This document shows, piece after piece, positions 26,506-34,816 of a stretch of 64,000 nucleotides of DNA. This DNA is from Lampris incognitus (taxonomy: Eukaryota; Chordata; Actinopteri; Lampriformes; Lampridae). The stretch spans positions 19,809,019-19,873,018 of the forward strand of contig NC_079216.1 of assembly GCF_029633865.1 (NCBI RefSeq), given 5' to 3'. The position numbers and the translations under genes are program-made. Each line of letters begins with the position of its first letter. Positions within the stretch are counted from its first letter, which is position 1. Below the pieces are notes generated by a model. It was not told where the DNA came from. It saw only the letters and a program-made list of their open reading frames with translations, and ran no database searches.

Positions 26506-29294
26506 CCAGGGAGTCGTTTATCTGGGCTCGGTCAGCACCGTTCAGCGACCCCTGCTGGTATTTACCACTCATTCATCCTGCAAGGAAGCTCAGATAGTAT
26601 AAATAGCCACTGTAATGTAAAGCTCTTATCCAGGGCAGCTGTGTACTAAGTTGTAATCTTGATTTTTTGGTTGTTGTTGATGTCATGAATGACTCTGCTA
26701 CTATGTTTTGTGTGTGTGTGTGCAGAACCTGGACACGCAGCTGAAGGATAAGTATGCCACAGTAGAAGAGCTGATCTCGCAGAAAGCAGATGGTGTGGCT
26801 GATGCCAAAAAGAGGGCGGAGGCGCTACAGCAAGAAGCCAAGGAGCTGCTGCTCCAGGCCAGTGACAAGCTACAGCTGTTGAAAGGTATTGTTGTGCTGA
26901 TACTGGATTGGTCATACCAATGGAGTAGGGAAGGTCCTAGGTTCGAGCCACGTGGTAGTCCAACCTTGGGGGTCGTCCCGGATCGTCCTCTGTGTGGAGT
27001 CTGCATGTTCTCCCCGTGTCTGCGTGGGTTTCCTCTGGGGGCTCCAGTTTCCTCCCACAGTCCAAAGACATGTAGGTCAGGTGAATCGGCCATACTAAAT
27101 TGTCCCTAGGTGTGAATGTATGTGTGTGTGTGTGTGTGGGGTGGGGGTGGGGGGCTGTGATGGCCTGGCGGTCTTTCCAGTATGTCTCCCCGCCTGCCCA
27201 CCCAATGATTGCTGGGATAGGCTCCAGCATCCCCGCAACCCTGAGAGCCGGATAAGCAGTTTGGATGATGGATGGATGGATGGATAGTACCAATACAAAC
27301 ATTAGTAATGACCATAATCCTATATGACATTTGACAATGACAATGTCCACCATTTGATTGGTGCTCATTTCCAGAGTGTGCTGTGCATGCACAGTATAAT
27401 ACCAGAAACTCAATACACACCAGTAGGAATAGGACCGCGAACTTTGCAAATGCAAATTCTGGCAATACAGTGGCTTGCAAAAGTATTCATGCCCCTTGAA
27501 CTTTTCCACATTTTGTCACGTTTCGACCACAAACATAAATATATTTTATTGGAATTTTATGTGAAAGACCAACACAAAGTGGCACACAATTGTGAAGTAC
27601 AAAGTAAATTATATATGATTTGAAAAAAAATTTACAAATAAAAAACTGAAAAGTGCGGTGTGCAAAAGTATTCAGCCCCCCTGAGTCAATACTTTGTGGA
27701 ACCGCCTTTTGCTGCAATTACAGCTGCAAGTCTTTTGGGGTATGTCTCTACCAGCTTTGCACATCTAGAGACTGAAATGTTTGCCCATTCTTCTTTGCAA
27801 AACAGCTCAAGCTCAGTCAGATTAGATGGAGAGCGTTTGTGAACGGCAGTTTTCAGATCTTGCCACAGATTCTCAGTTGGATTTAGGTCTGGGCTTTGAC
27901 TGGGCCATTCTAACACATGAATATGTTTTGTTTTAAACCAGTCCATTGTAGCCCTGTCTTTATGTTTAGGGTCGTTGTCTTGCTGGAAGGTGAACCCCAC
28001 CCCAGTCTTAAGTCTTTTGCAGACTCCAACAGGTTTTCTTCCAAGATTGCCCTGTATTTGGCTCCATCCATCTTCCCATCAACTCTGACCATCTTCCCTG
28101 TCCCTGCTGAAGAGAAGCACCCCCAGAGCATGATGCTGCCACCACCATGTTTGACAGTGGGGATGGTGTGTTCAGAGTGATGTGCAGTGTTAGTTTTCCG
28201 CCACACATAGCGTTTTGCATTTAGGCCAAAAAGTTCAATTTTGGTCTCATCTGACCAGAGCACCTTCTTCCACATGTTTGCTGTGTCCCCCACATGGCTT
28301 TTGGCAAACTGCAAACGGGACTTCTTATGGTTTTCTTTTAACAATGGCTTTCTTCTTGCCACTCTTCCATAAAGGCCAGATTTGTGCAGTGCACGACCAA
28401 TAGTTGTCCTGTGGACAGATTCCCCCACCTCAGCTGTGGATCTCTGCAGTTCGTGCAGAGTCACCATGGGCCTCTTGGCTGCATCTCTGATCAGTGCTCT
28501 CCTTGTTCGGCCTATAAGTTTAGGTGGACGGCCGTGTCTTGGTAGGTTTGCAGTTGTGCCATACTCTTTCCATTTCCGGATGATGGATTGAACAGTGCTC
28601 CGTGAGATGTTCAAAGCTTGGGAAATCTTTTTATAGCCTAACCCTGCTTTAAACCTCTCCACAACTTTATCCCTGACCTGTCTGGTGTGTTCCTTGGACT
28701 TCATGATGCTGTTTGCTCCCCAATATTCTCTTAACAAACCTCTGAGGCCGTCACAGAACAGCTGTATTTGTACTGAGATTAGATTACACCCAGGTTGACT
28801 CTATTTAGTCATTAGGTCAACATTTGATCATTCAGCAATCATCAGGCAACTTCTGAAGGCAATTGGTTGCACTCAGAGAAAAGAGGGCTGAATACTTTTG
28901 CACACCGCACTTTTCAGTTTTTTATTTGTAAAAAAAATTTAAAATCATGTACAATTTTCTTTGTACTTCACAATTGTGTGCCACTTTCTGTTGGTCTTTC
29001 ACATAAAATTCCAATAAAATATATTTATGTTTGTGGTCGTAACGTGACAAAATGTGGAAAAGTTCAAGGGGTATGAATACTTTTGCAAGCCACTGTAAAT
29101 GGGCATTCACCCTATATTCACTAACAAGTCTCTGGTAAATGCTTCTCTGTCCAGACCTAGAGAAATCGTATGAAGACAACCAGAGGACCCTGGAGGAGAA
29201 GGCCAACCAGCTGGTGGACTTGGAAAAGGACGTCAAAGAGCTGCTGGAGGAGATCAGTCATAAAGTCACCGTCTACAGCACCTGTCTGTTCTAG
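405..29294 (+). CDS. lamb1: laminin subunit beta-1, C-terminal 1221 residues (5' part outside window)
   Basis: Secreted basement-membrane glycoprotein; the beta chain pairs with alpha and gamma chains through a C-terminal coiled coil. Twenty coding exons were read by eye, each with AG acceptor, GT donor and matching phase: 405-563, 1055-1182, 1462-1582, 4514-4715, 8168-8311, 8571-8802, 9671-9834, 10885-11109, 11851-12068, 12697-12793, 20217-20586, 21596-21780, 22102-22343, 23868-24074, 24390-24534, 25216-25423, 25931-26072, 26285-26461, 26726-26885, 29155-29294. They total 3666 nt including TAG. Order: laminin IV, eight laminin-EGF repeats, coiled coil with a Cys-rich knob, and a C-terminal Cys (VYSTCLF). 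Vertebrate LAMB1 is about 1790 residues and ends VYSTCL, so roughly the first 570 residues are missing here. The match is much closer to LAMB1 than to my recollection of LAMB2. Whether this is the lamb1a or lamb1b duplicate cannot be decided from the window. Confidence 0.95.
1625..3040 (+). mobile_element. hAT-type transposon remnant
   Basis: An open frame at 1799-2368 encodes a hAT transposase N-terminus: a [20 protein letters not shown] block, then a CKVC zinc-knuckle-like segment, then [22 protein letters not shown] second block at 2943-3030 reads [19 protein letters not shown], a motif I associate with the middle of the same transposase family. The frame is broken by stops and by non-homologous sequence from about 2310 to 2940. 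No catalytic C-terminus is visible. The left flank has the GAAAAACCTGGAAAAGT repeats usual at the ends of these elements. It lies in a lamb1 intron. Confidence 0.65.
3610..4030. repeat. two-copy imperfect direct repeat of about 140 bp
   Basis: Units at about 3631-3775 and 3885-4020 share GGTTAGCAGTTAGCTTAGCC-like and GGTGTTTCCTCC blocks and a CTCCAGGCAGGGC block, offset by roughly 250 bases. The spacer contains unrelated C-rich sequence. The class is unknown; it could be a fragment of a larger dispersed repeat. Confidence 0.6.
5310..5342. repeat. (TG)n microsatellite
   Basis: Uninterrupted TG dinucleotides preceded by a T run, in a lamb1 intron. No other feature. Confidence 0.9.
5360..5760. 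repeat. AATAG-rich tandem duplication split by a MITE
   Basis: A block containing GAATTTAG, GTATATATAACAAAGACCAG and CAAAACAGGTCATAGACTACAG occurs at about 5362-5426 and again at about 5650-5720, with AGAAT/AATAG pentamers around it. The first copy is interrupted by the MITE at 5427-5619. Confidence 0.75.
5427..5619. mobile_element. hAT-type MITE (193 bp) with 8-bp target duplication
   Basis: Terminal inverted repeats begin CAGTGGTGCCCAGCCCTGCT and end with the near-complement GCAGGGTTGGGCACCACTG. It is flanked exactly by GACTACAG at 5419-5426 and 5620-5627. The 8-bp duplication and CAGTG termini fit a non-autonomous hAT element. Confidence 0.85.
5873..6317 (+). mobile_element. tRNA-derived SINE, family A, copy 1
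   Basis: The 5' head resembles a tRNA promoter, with an A-box region GGTAGCGTGGCGATC and a B-box CAGTTCGAATCCC. The body has GGTCGGGCGTCCCTACAGAC, the CCCCTGGTGAAACTCCTCAC block and a TTGGGGAAAA tail followed by G and A runs. It is full length, in the sense orientation of lamb1. Confidence 0.88.
6320..7100. other. lamb1 intron, nothing recognised
   Basis: Unique-looking sequence with short CA-rich patches near 6760-6800. No exon-like frame, hairpin or transposon end was recognised. Also empty in the same sense: 564-1054, 3040-3600, 4040-4510, 7475-8165, 8805-9065 and 9480-9665. Confidence 0.5.
7105..7470. repeat. tRNA-like repeat in head-to-head arrangement with two large palindromes
   Basis: (CAGA)n(CAGG)n is followed by GTCAACTAAAGGGTCCGACC and GTTAGCCAAGGGCTAA, the same family as 46338-47293 and 57298-57709. 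A 68-bp palindrome at 7347-7414 (34-bp arms, one mismatch) joins two heads. A second perfect palindrome with 20-bp arms and a TC loop follows at 7428-7469. In a lamb1 intron. Confidence 0.75.
9067..9477 (+). mobile_element. SINE family A, copy 2
   Basis: Full-length copy from GGGTGTCCGGGTAGCGTGG through B-box CGGTTCGAAACCC to the GTTGGGGAGAAAAAA tail. It differs from copy 1 by scattered substitutions and small indels in the G-run. Confidence 0.88.
9840..10880. other. lamb1 intron, nothing recognised
   Basis: A 126-codon open frame at 10234-10614 has no recognisable domain and unremarkable composition; I treat it as chance. No repeats were seen. The intron 12070-12690 holds only the palindrome at 12357. 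Confidence 0.5.
11212..11648 (+). mobile_element. SINE family A, copy 3
   Basis: Full-length copy in the intron between exons 10885-11109 and 11851-12068 of lamb1. The A-box region is GGTGGCGTGGCGGTC, the B-box CGGTTTGAATCCC, and the tail GATTGGGGAGGGAAAAAAAA. Confidence 0.88.
12357..12382. repeat. 26-bp perfect palindrome
   Basis: TGACCATCAAACA followed by its exact complement TGTTTGATGGTCA, with weaker CCGTCA/CACGG flanks. In a lamb1 intron; no transposon context. Confidence 0.8.
13817..14213 (+). mobile_element. SINE family A, copy 4, 3' truncated
   Basis: Starts at the tRNA-like head (GTAATGTAGTGGTC, TGGTTCGAATCCC) and breaks off after GGAAGAATGGGGTAAAA, lacking the TTGGGGAGAAAAA tail. 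A perfect 15-bp-arm hairpin lies 50 bases downstream. Confidence 0.85.
14264..14299. repeat. perfect hairpin, 15-bp arms
   Basis: CTGTGTAGACCGCTG, loop CGCCTT, then its exact complement CAGCGGTCTACACAG. It lies in a lamb1 intron next to a truncated SINE. No terminator-like T-run or other context suggests a function. Confidence 0.8.
16311..16549 (+). mobile_element. SINE family A, copy 5, 3' truncated
   Basis: Head GGGTAGCGTAGTGGTC and B-box CGGTTCGAATCCCC are present. The copy ends abruptly after GTGATCCTCCCT, followed by a T-rich run. Confidence 0.85.
16893..17350 (-). mobile_element. SINE family A, copy 6, antisense
   Basis: Reverse orientation: tail complement TTTTTTGGGGGGAGG at 16900, body complement, and tRNA-like head complement ending CGCTACGCTACACAGACGCCC at about 17349. 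It is the only antisense copy among the nine within lamb1. Confidence 0.85.
18018..18560. repeat. long TG-rich microsatellite/minisatellite
   Basis: About 90 bases of pure (TG)n are followed by some 450 bases of a degenerate unit built from TGTGTGTGTCTTTCTCTGTATT-like words with variable TG lengths, ending in (TGTC)n. The long open frames across it (MCVCVCV.../THTHTH) are repeat artefacts. It lies in the 7.4-kb lamb1 intron. Confidence 0.92.
19009..19048. repeat. (CA)n microsatellite
   Basis: Pure CA run after CCACCCACCCACC in the large lamb1 intron. Confidence 0.92.
19741..20140 (+). mobile_element. SINE family A, copy 7, 5' truncated
   Basis: Begins inside the tRNA-like head at GTCCTACCAACACGGGG, lacks the A-box, keeps B-box CGGTTCGAAGCCC, and runs to GTTGGGGAGAAAATGGGG. 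It ends only 76 bases before exon 20217-20586. Confidence 0.85.
20885..21187 (+). mobile_element. SINE family A, copy 8, internally deleted
   Basis: Head GGTAGCGTAGTGGTC and B-box CGGTTCGAATCCCC are intact. About 150 bases of the body between the GGTCGGTCAGGG and GGATCGGCTGATGGGG blocks are missing and replaced by a C-run. The tail is present. Confidence 0.82.
22391..22522 (+). mobile_element. SINE family C, 5'-truncated copy
   Basis: 3' part of a fish SINE whose body carries CTGGCGGTCTGTACAGGGTG, CCGCCTGCCGCCCAATGACT and a GATGGATGGA tail, the type of tail used by Rex3/RTE-like LINEs. It lies in a lamb1 intron 48 bases after an exon. Confidence 0.8.
23030..23286 (+). mobile_element. SINE family C, 5'-truncated copy
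   Basis: Contains the GGTTTCCTCCCACAGTCCAA block, the GTGTGTGTG block and the GGATGGATGGATG tail. Short direct repeats TGTTCCCCAC occur on both sides, a plausible target duplication. In a lamb1 intron. Confidence 0.8.
23487..23727. mobile_element. hAT-type MITE (241 bp)
   Basis: Terminal inverted repeats CAGTGTTTCTCAAACCAGTC and GACTGGGTTGAGAAACACTG extend about 40 bp inward. The flanking 8-mers are only partly alike (TCTCTTTG, TCTTAAAG), so the duplication has decayed. It is the same family as 52847-53090. Confidence 0.78.
24752..25175 (+). mobile_element. SINE family A, copy 9, with 13-bp target duplication
   Basis: Flanked by exact ATTAACAAACACA at 24739-24751 and 25176-25188, which fixes both ends of the family and shows retrotransposition. 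Most of the central body and the CTCCTCACTGTCAGG block are deleted. The tail ends in an A run. It lies in a lamb1 intron, 40 bases before exon 25216-25423. Confidence 0.9.
25700..25769. repeat. 29-bp tandem repeat, 2.4 copies
   Basis: Unit AGTATACCACTACAGTATAC plus ATACTCATT; two perfect copies (25700-25728, 25729-25757) and a partial third with one substitution. Confidence 0.85.
26911..27285 (+). mobile_element. SINE family C, near full-length copy
   Basis: Has GGTCCTAGGTTCGAGCCACG (B-box-like), CTCTGTGTGGAGTCTGCATG, TCCTCCCACAGTCCAAAGAC and a (TGGA)n tail. ACCAAT occurs on both sides. It starts 25 bases after the lamb1 exon ending at 26885. Confidence 0.82.
27468..29095 (-). mobile_element. 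Tc1/mariner element A in the last lamb1 intron
   Basis: A 1628-bp element flanked by TA at 27466-27467 and 29096-29097. Ends are CAGTGGCTTGCAAAAGTATT and its complement, within inverted repeats of about 220 bp. It carries a Tc1-type transposase on the minus strand that is broken by one frameshift. It occupies most of the 2.3-kb intron before the final lamb1 exon. Confidence 0.93.
27686..28704 (-). pseudogene. Tc1-type transposase, one frameshift
   Basis: Likely start MKSKEHTRQ at 28704. Helix-turn-helix region [23 protein letters not shown] motif, then [13 protein letters not shown] with the first catalytic Asp, FQQDNDPKH with the second and [11 protein letters not shown] with the Glu; the spacing is DD34E. 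A one-base change in a G-run near 27990-28000 shifts the frame just before the second Asp. Otherwise it is a complete family-length protein of about 340 residues, ending AKGGSTKY. Confidence 0.9.
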
Positions 29295-30313
29295 CGGCGA
29301 TCCACTCCCAGCGTATCTCTCCAACCCAGACCAGCTAAACCATGCTGCCCCTCCTGGCATTTGATAGTCAGGAAGAAAAAAGATGATGACTAAATGCCAA
29401 AAATAAAAATAAAAACAAACAAGTTGAGGTTGACACTACTCCAAAGAATACCTCAGGTAAACCAGGTTCAGGGACAGGAGAACAACCCAGATCAGAGGCT
29501 CTTGTAAAAGTCAAGTCTGCCTGGATAAGCCTAAGCCAGTAAGAGTTTGATATGAAGCCTAACCCAGGCCAGGGTTAATGTGTCTCAGTGTTAATACAGA
29601 GAGGACGAGAACAGTGTGAATTATGAGTTTTCAGAGTTGTTTACTCTGGGTTAAGTCAAGAAGTGTGTATTATGGAAAAACCCAGAAACAGTCCTTTAAA
29701 ATTAGTTTCATTCCAAAAAAGAACCATTTTCGTCATTTGAAAAATATGAAGTTGACCCCAACTCCCAACAAATCAGTAAACATAAAGCGTGTTGTCTTCA
29801 TGTTACACTATTAATTACACAAATCCATGGTGCAACATGGAGGGGTCCCTATGAACTAGAGAAAGGGAGGATGCTCACCAAATTTGGACTTGTGCCAAAC
29901 TTGTCAGAGAGCCGAGTGTTAGCGGAGCCAACCAGTCGGACACGCACGTGTGGTGACCACCCAGCACGGCTCTGCCCCCGCCTCAGAGCTGCCCAAATCT
30001 AATCAGCAGTGGTCTCATCAAGTCACTTTTATTATCCCTGTCGGCTGAAAGTATGAATCTGTTTGAGAAATACTTACTTGGGATGTGTTCAAAACTCTCT
30101 GGGACGTCTCCGTTACCACACAAGAATGTAAATCATAGCGATTCAACTGATTCAAGCTTTTTAAAAATGAATGTTTACCACAAGACTGCAAAGATGTATA
30201 CCTCGAAAATTTGTACTTTTTGTATTTTTTTTCTACTCCACTTTGTGAGACATCTTTATTACATTGAAAAATGCTATGACCAAAATTTTGACACTAAATT
30301 GATTTTTAATAAA
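29295..30313 (+). other. lamb1: lamb1 3' untranslated region with poly(A) signals
   Basis: This is the sequence after the stop codon. AATAAA occurs at 29402-29407 and 29408-29413 (inside an A-rich run) and at 30308-30313. The last is the better candidate because it follows about 1 kb of unique AT-rich sequence and precedes repeats. UTR length is inferred, not observed. Confidence 0.5.
30308..30313 (+). terminator. candidate poly(A) signal of lamb1
   Basis: Canonical AATAAA about 1 kb after the lamb1 stop codon. No downstream GU-rich element was verified. The alternative is the earlier pair of AATAAA hexamers near 29402. Confidence 0.4.
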
Positions 30314-30735
30314 ACTGCCCAATGAAATCCACTCAACGCTGCTGCTTCTTGTTAGTGTTTACGCCATTTAACACTGGTATTAACGATATTTGCCCTACAG
30401 TCTTCTGGATTACCCTGCTCTACAATCAGTATGAGGGAGTCCAAAAACTTCTTCTTTTTTTTTTGCTTGCTTGTGCATTTATTAGTAGTGCTGTTTCGGC
30501 ACCCTTCATAACATCTCAAGGTTTAGTGGCGTATTCACTCACTTTTTATTGCAGTTTTATTGCACAAGTTTTGGATTATTTCAACCGTCTTCTCTTTATT
30601 TTGTGTCTATTTCCAATGCAAACACTGTCGCTAAAAGCCTGTATTTCAGATCTTAACCTCAGAAATAGGTGATTTAGTTGTCCAGGTGGGTATAACATTT
30701 AGTTGGGAGGTTGGTGGGGACTTCATATCACTTGG

Positions 30736-30800
<65 letters not shown>
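30736..30800. repeat. (CA)n microsatellite
   Basis: Pure CA run ending directly at the TA target site of Tc1 element B. Confidence 0.93.
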
Positions 30801-32444
<1,644 letters not shown>

Positions 32445-32499
32445 TATATATATCAGCTTTATATTTTCTAATATATTTAATTTCTAAGATGAGAAACTA

Positions 32500-34024
32500 A
32501 ATATAATGAGAAGGTGGAAGGAGTACTTTGAGGGGCTGAGGAATAAAGAAAAATAGAGAGAAGGTTGGATGATGTGGGGATAGTGAATCAGGAAGTTCAG
32601 CGGATTAGCAAGGAGGAAGTGAGGGCAGCTATGAAGAGGATGAAGAGTGGAAAGGCAGTTGGTCCAGATGACATACCTGTGGAGGCATGGAGATGTTTAG
32701 GAGAGATGGCAGTGGGGTTTTTAAGTAGATTGTTTAACACAATCTTGGAAAGTGAGAGGATGCCTGAGGAGTGGAGAAGAAGCATACTGGTACCGATTTT
32801 CAAGAATAAGGGTGATGTGCAGAACTGTAGCAACTACAGAGGTATAAAGTTGATCAGCCACAGCATGAAGATTTGGGAAAGAGTAATAGAAGCTAGGTTA
32901 AGAGGAGAGGTGATGATCAGCGAGCAGCAGTATGGTTTCATGACACGAAAGAGCACCACAGATGTGATGTTTGCTTTGAGAATGTTGATGGAGAAGTATA
33001 GAGAAGGTCAGAAGGACTTGCATTGTGTCTTTGTAGATTTAGAGAAAGCATATGACAGGGTGCCAAGAGAGGAGGTGTGGTATTGTATGAGGAAGTCGGG
33101 AGTGGCAGAGAAGTATGTAGGAGTGGTGCAGGATATGTATGAGGCAAGTGTGACAGTGGTGAGGTGTGCGGTTGGAATGACAGATGGGTTCAAGGTGGAG
33201 GTGGGATTACATCAAGGATTGGCTCTGAGCCCTTTCTTGTTTGCAATGGTGATGGACAGGTTGACGGAGGACATCAGGCAGGAGTCTCCATGGACTATGA
33301 TGTTTGCGAATGACATTGTGATCTGTAGCGAGAGTAGGGTGCAGGTTGATGAGAGCCTGGAGAGTTGGAGGTATGCACTGGAGAGAAGAGGAATGAAAGT
33401 CAGTAGGAGCAAGACGGATTACCTATGCGTGAATGAGAGGGAGGACAGTGGAATGGTGAGAATGCAAGGAGTGGAGGTGACGAAGGCGTATGAGTTTAAA
33501 TACTTGGAGTCAACTGTCCAAAGTAATGGGAAGTGCAGTAGAGAGGTGAAGAAGAGAGTGCAGGCAGGGTGGACTGGGTGGAGAAGAGTGTCAGGAGTGA
33601 TTTGCGACAGAAGGGTACCAGCAAGAGTTAAAGGGAAGGTTTACAAGATGGTAATGAGACCAGCTATGTGATATGGTTTGGAGACAGTGGCACTGATGAA
33701 AAGACAGGTGGCAGAGCTGAAGATGCTAAGATTTTCACTGGGAGTTTAGAGAGACTGCTGAGATTGGACGGTCTGGAGACAAAGCAAGAGAGGCAAGATT
33801 GAGATGGCTTGGACATGTGTGGATGAGAGATGCTGGGTATATTGGGAGAAGGATGCTGAATATGGAGCTGCCAGGAAAGAGGAAAAGAGGAAGGCCAAGG
33901 AGGAGGTTCATGGATGTGGTGAGAGAGGACATGCAGGTGGCTGGTGAGACAGAGGAAGATGCAGAAGACAGGAAGAAATGGAAACAGATGATCCGCTGTG
34001 GCGACCCCTAATGGGAGCAGCCAA

Positions 34025-34069
<45 letters not shown>

Positions 34070-34072
34070 AAG
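32500..34072 (+). mobile_element. RTE-type LINE fragment, copy L1
   Basis: 5'-truncated reverse transcriptase frame (32565-33671) with [34 protein letters not shown] and GLALSPFLFAMVMDRL, then a C-terminal part in another frame (33799-34011). It ends with GGCGACCCCTAATGGGAGCA and a (TAG)n tail. The catalytic box reads FANDI instead of FADDI, with AAT at 33309-33311. A 32-bp deletion near 33743 relative to copy L3 causes the frameshift. The class is inferred from protein motifs. Confidence 0.88.
34028..34072. repeat. (TAG)n tail of LINE copy L1
   Basis: About 14 TAG units directly after the LINE 3' end. The same tail occurs at 36118-36147 and, in complement, at 61502-61525. Confidence 0.9.
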
Positions 34073-34074
34073 TA

Positions 34075-34816
34075 GATACTTATGTATAATTTTGTTTAGT
34101 ATATCTCTAATAAGTACTTAAAAGGTAAACTGAATATATACTCACTGATTTTGTTTTTAGTTTAAAATAAGTATACTAATAGTACACTTGAATAAACCAC
34201 TTGTTTGTAAGGGTGTTTCATGCCATAAGTAATCATCAGCTGTCTATATGACATTACCCTGTCCACGACTAAATGCATTGACAATGCGGACTCCATTGCT
34301 AGTAGTGGTTTACGTGTCCTTGCTCGGACTTTCCTCTGCATTTGAAACCCAGTTCTCAGCGCATGGTGTAGTGCCAAATGTTGTAGTTTGTTACTATTTA
34401 AGATTATCAGGTTGTGGGTTTAGTTTTCCTATTTTTCAGATGATCAACAAGGTGTAACCAAGCAGGGGAATTGCAATCGGAAAAACCTGTGCGCGTTGTG
34501 TTGCCTGCCCACCCGCCTGCTTGCCTGCCCGCCTGCCTGCCTTCTGTGTTTATTAAACTGACGTTTCGCGGCATGGCCCTCAGCCACAACGAGCCGGTGA
34601 CCGCCGACCAATCCGATCGCGCTTCCATACGGAACCGGAAACCTCTTGCTTTCCCTTAAAAACATCCGGTCTGAACTTCGCAGCGGTGATAGCGAGCAAC
34701 TTTACTCAAAAACAGAGCTGATGAGCAGAACAACTTAACACTTCCTAGCAAGTTTACACGTCGTATCTCAGTATCAAACGTCTCCGCAACACGACGGCGT
34801 CTGCGTCCATCCGTCC
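34075..34816 (+). promoter_or_regulatory. upstream region of the nucleotidase-like gene
   Basis: A CpG-containing, less repetitive stretch rises from about 34560 to the ATG at 34817, consistent with a promoter and 5' UTR. TTCCCTTAAAAA at about 34651 is the only TATA-like motif. The transcription start is not determined; this is a location guess. Confidence 0.3.

Larger units (their letters stand above)
21596..29294 (+). other. lamb1: lamb1 exons encoding the coiled-coil arm, Cys-rich knob and C-terminus
   Basis: Nine exons from 21596-21780 to 29155-29294 encode long heptad-like helices that assemble with alpha and gamma chains. Exon 23868-24074 encodes the beta-specific Cys-rich insertion (domain alpha, the beta knob), seen as [18 protein letters not shown] and [11 protein letters not shown]. 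The chain ends [10 protein letters not shown] then TAG at 29292-29294; the near-terminal Cys is the one that disulphide-links to the gamma chain in known laminins. Compared with mammalian LAMB1 there is one extra residue (Phe) after ...TCL. Confidence 0.92.

Noticed and set aside
405-29294. Laminin beta-2 instead of beta-1
   Set aside because: The beta-1 style C-terminus VYSTCL and long identical blocks across the LE repeats and the knob fit LAMB1; I recall a different C-terminus for LAMB2.
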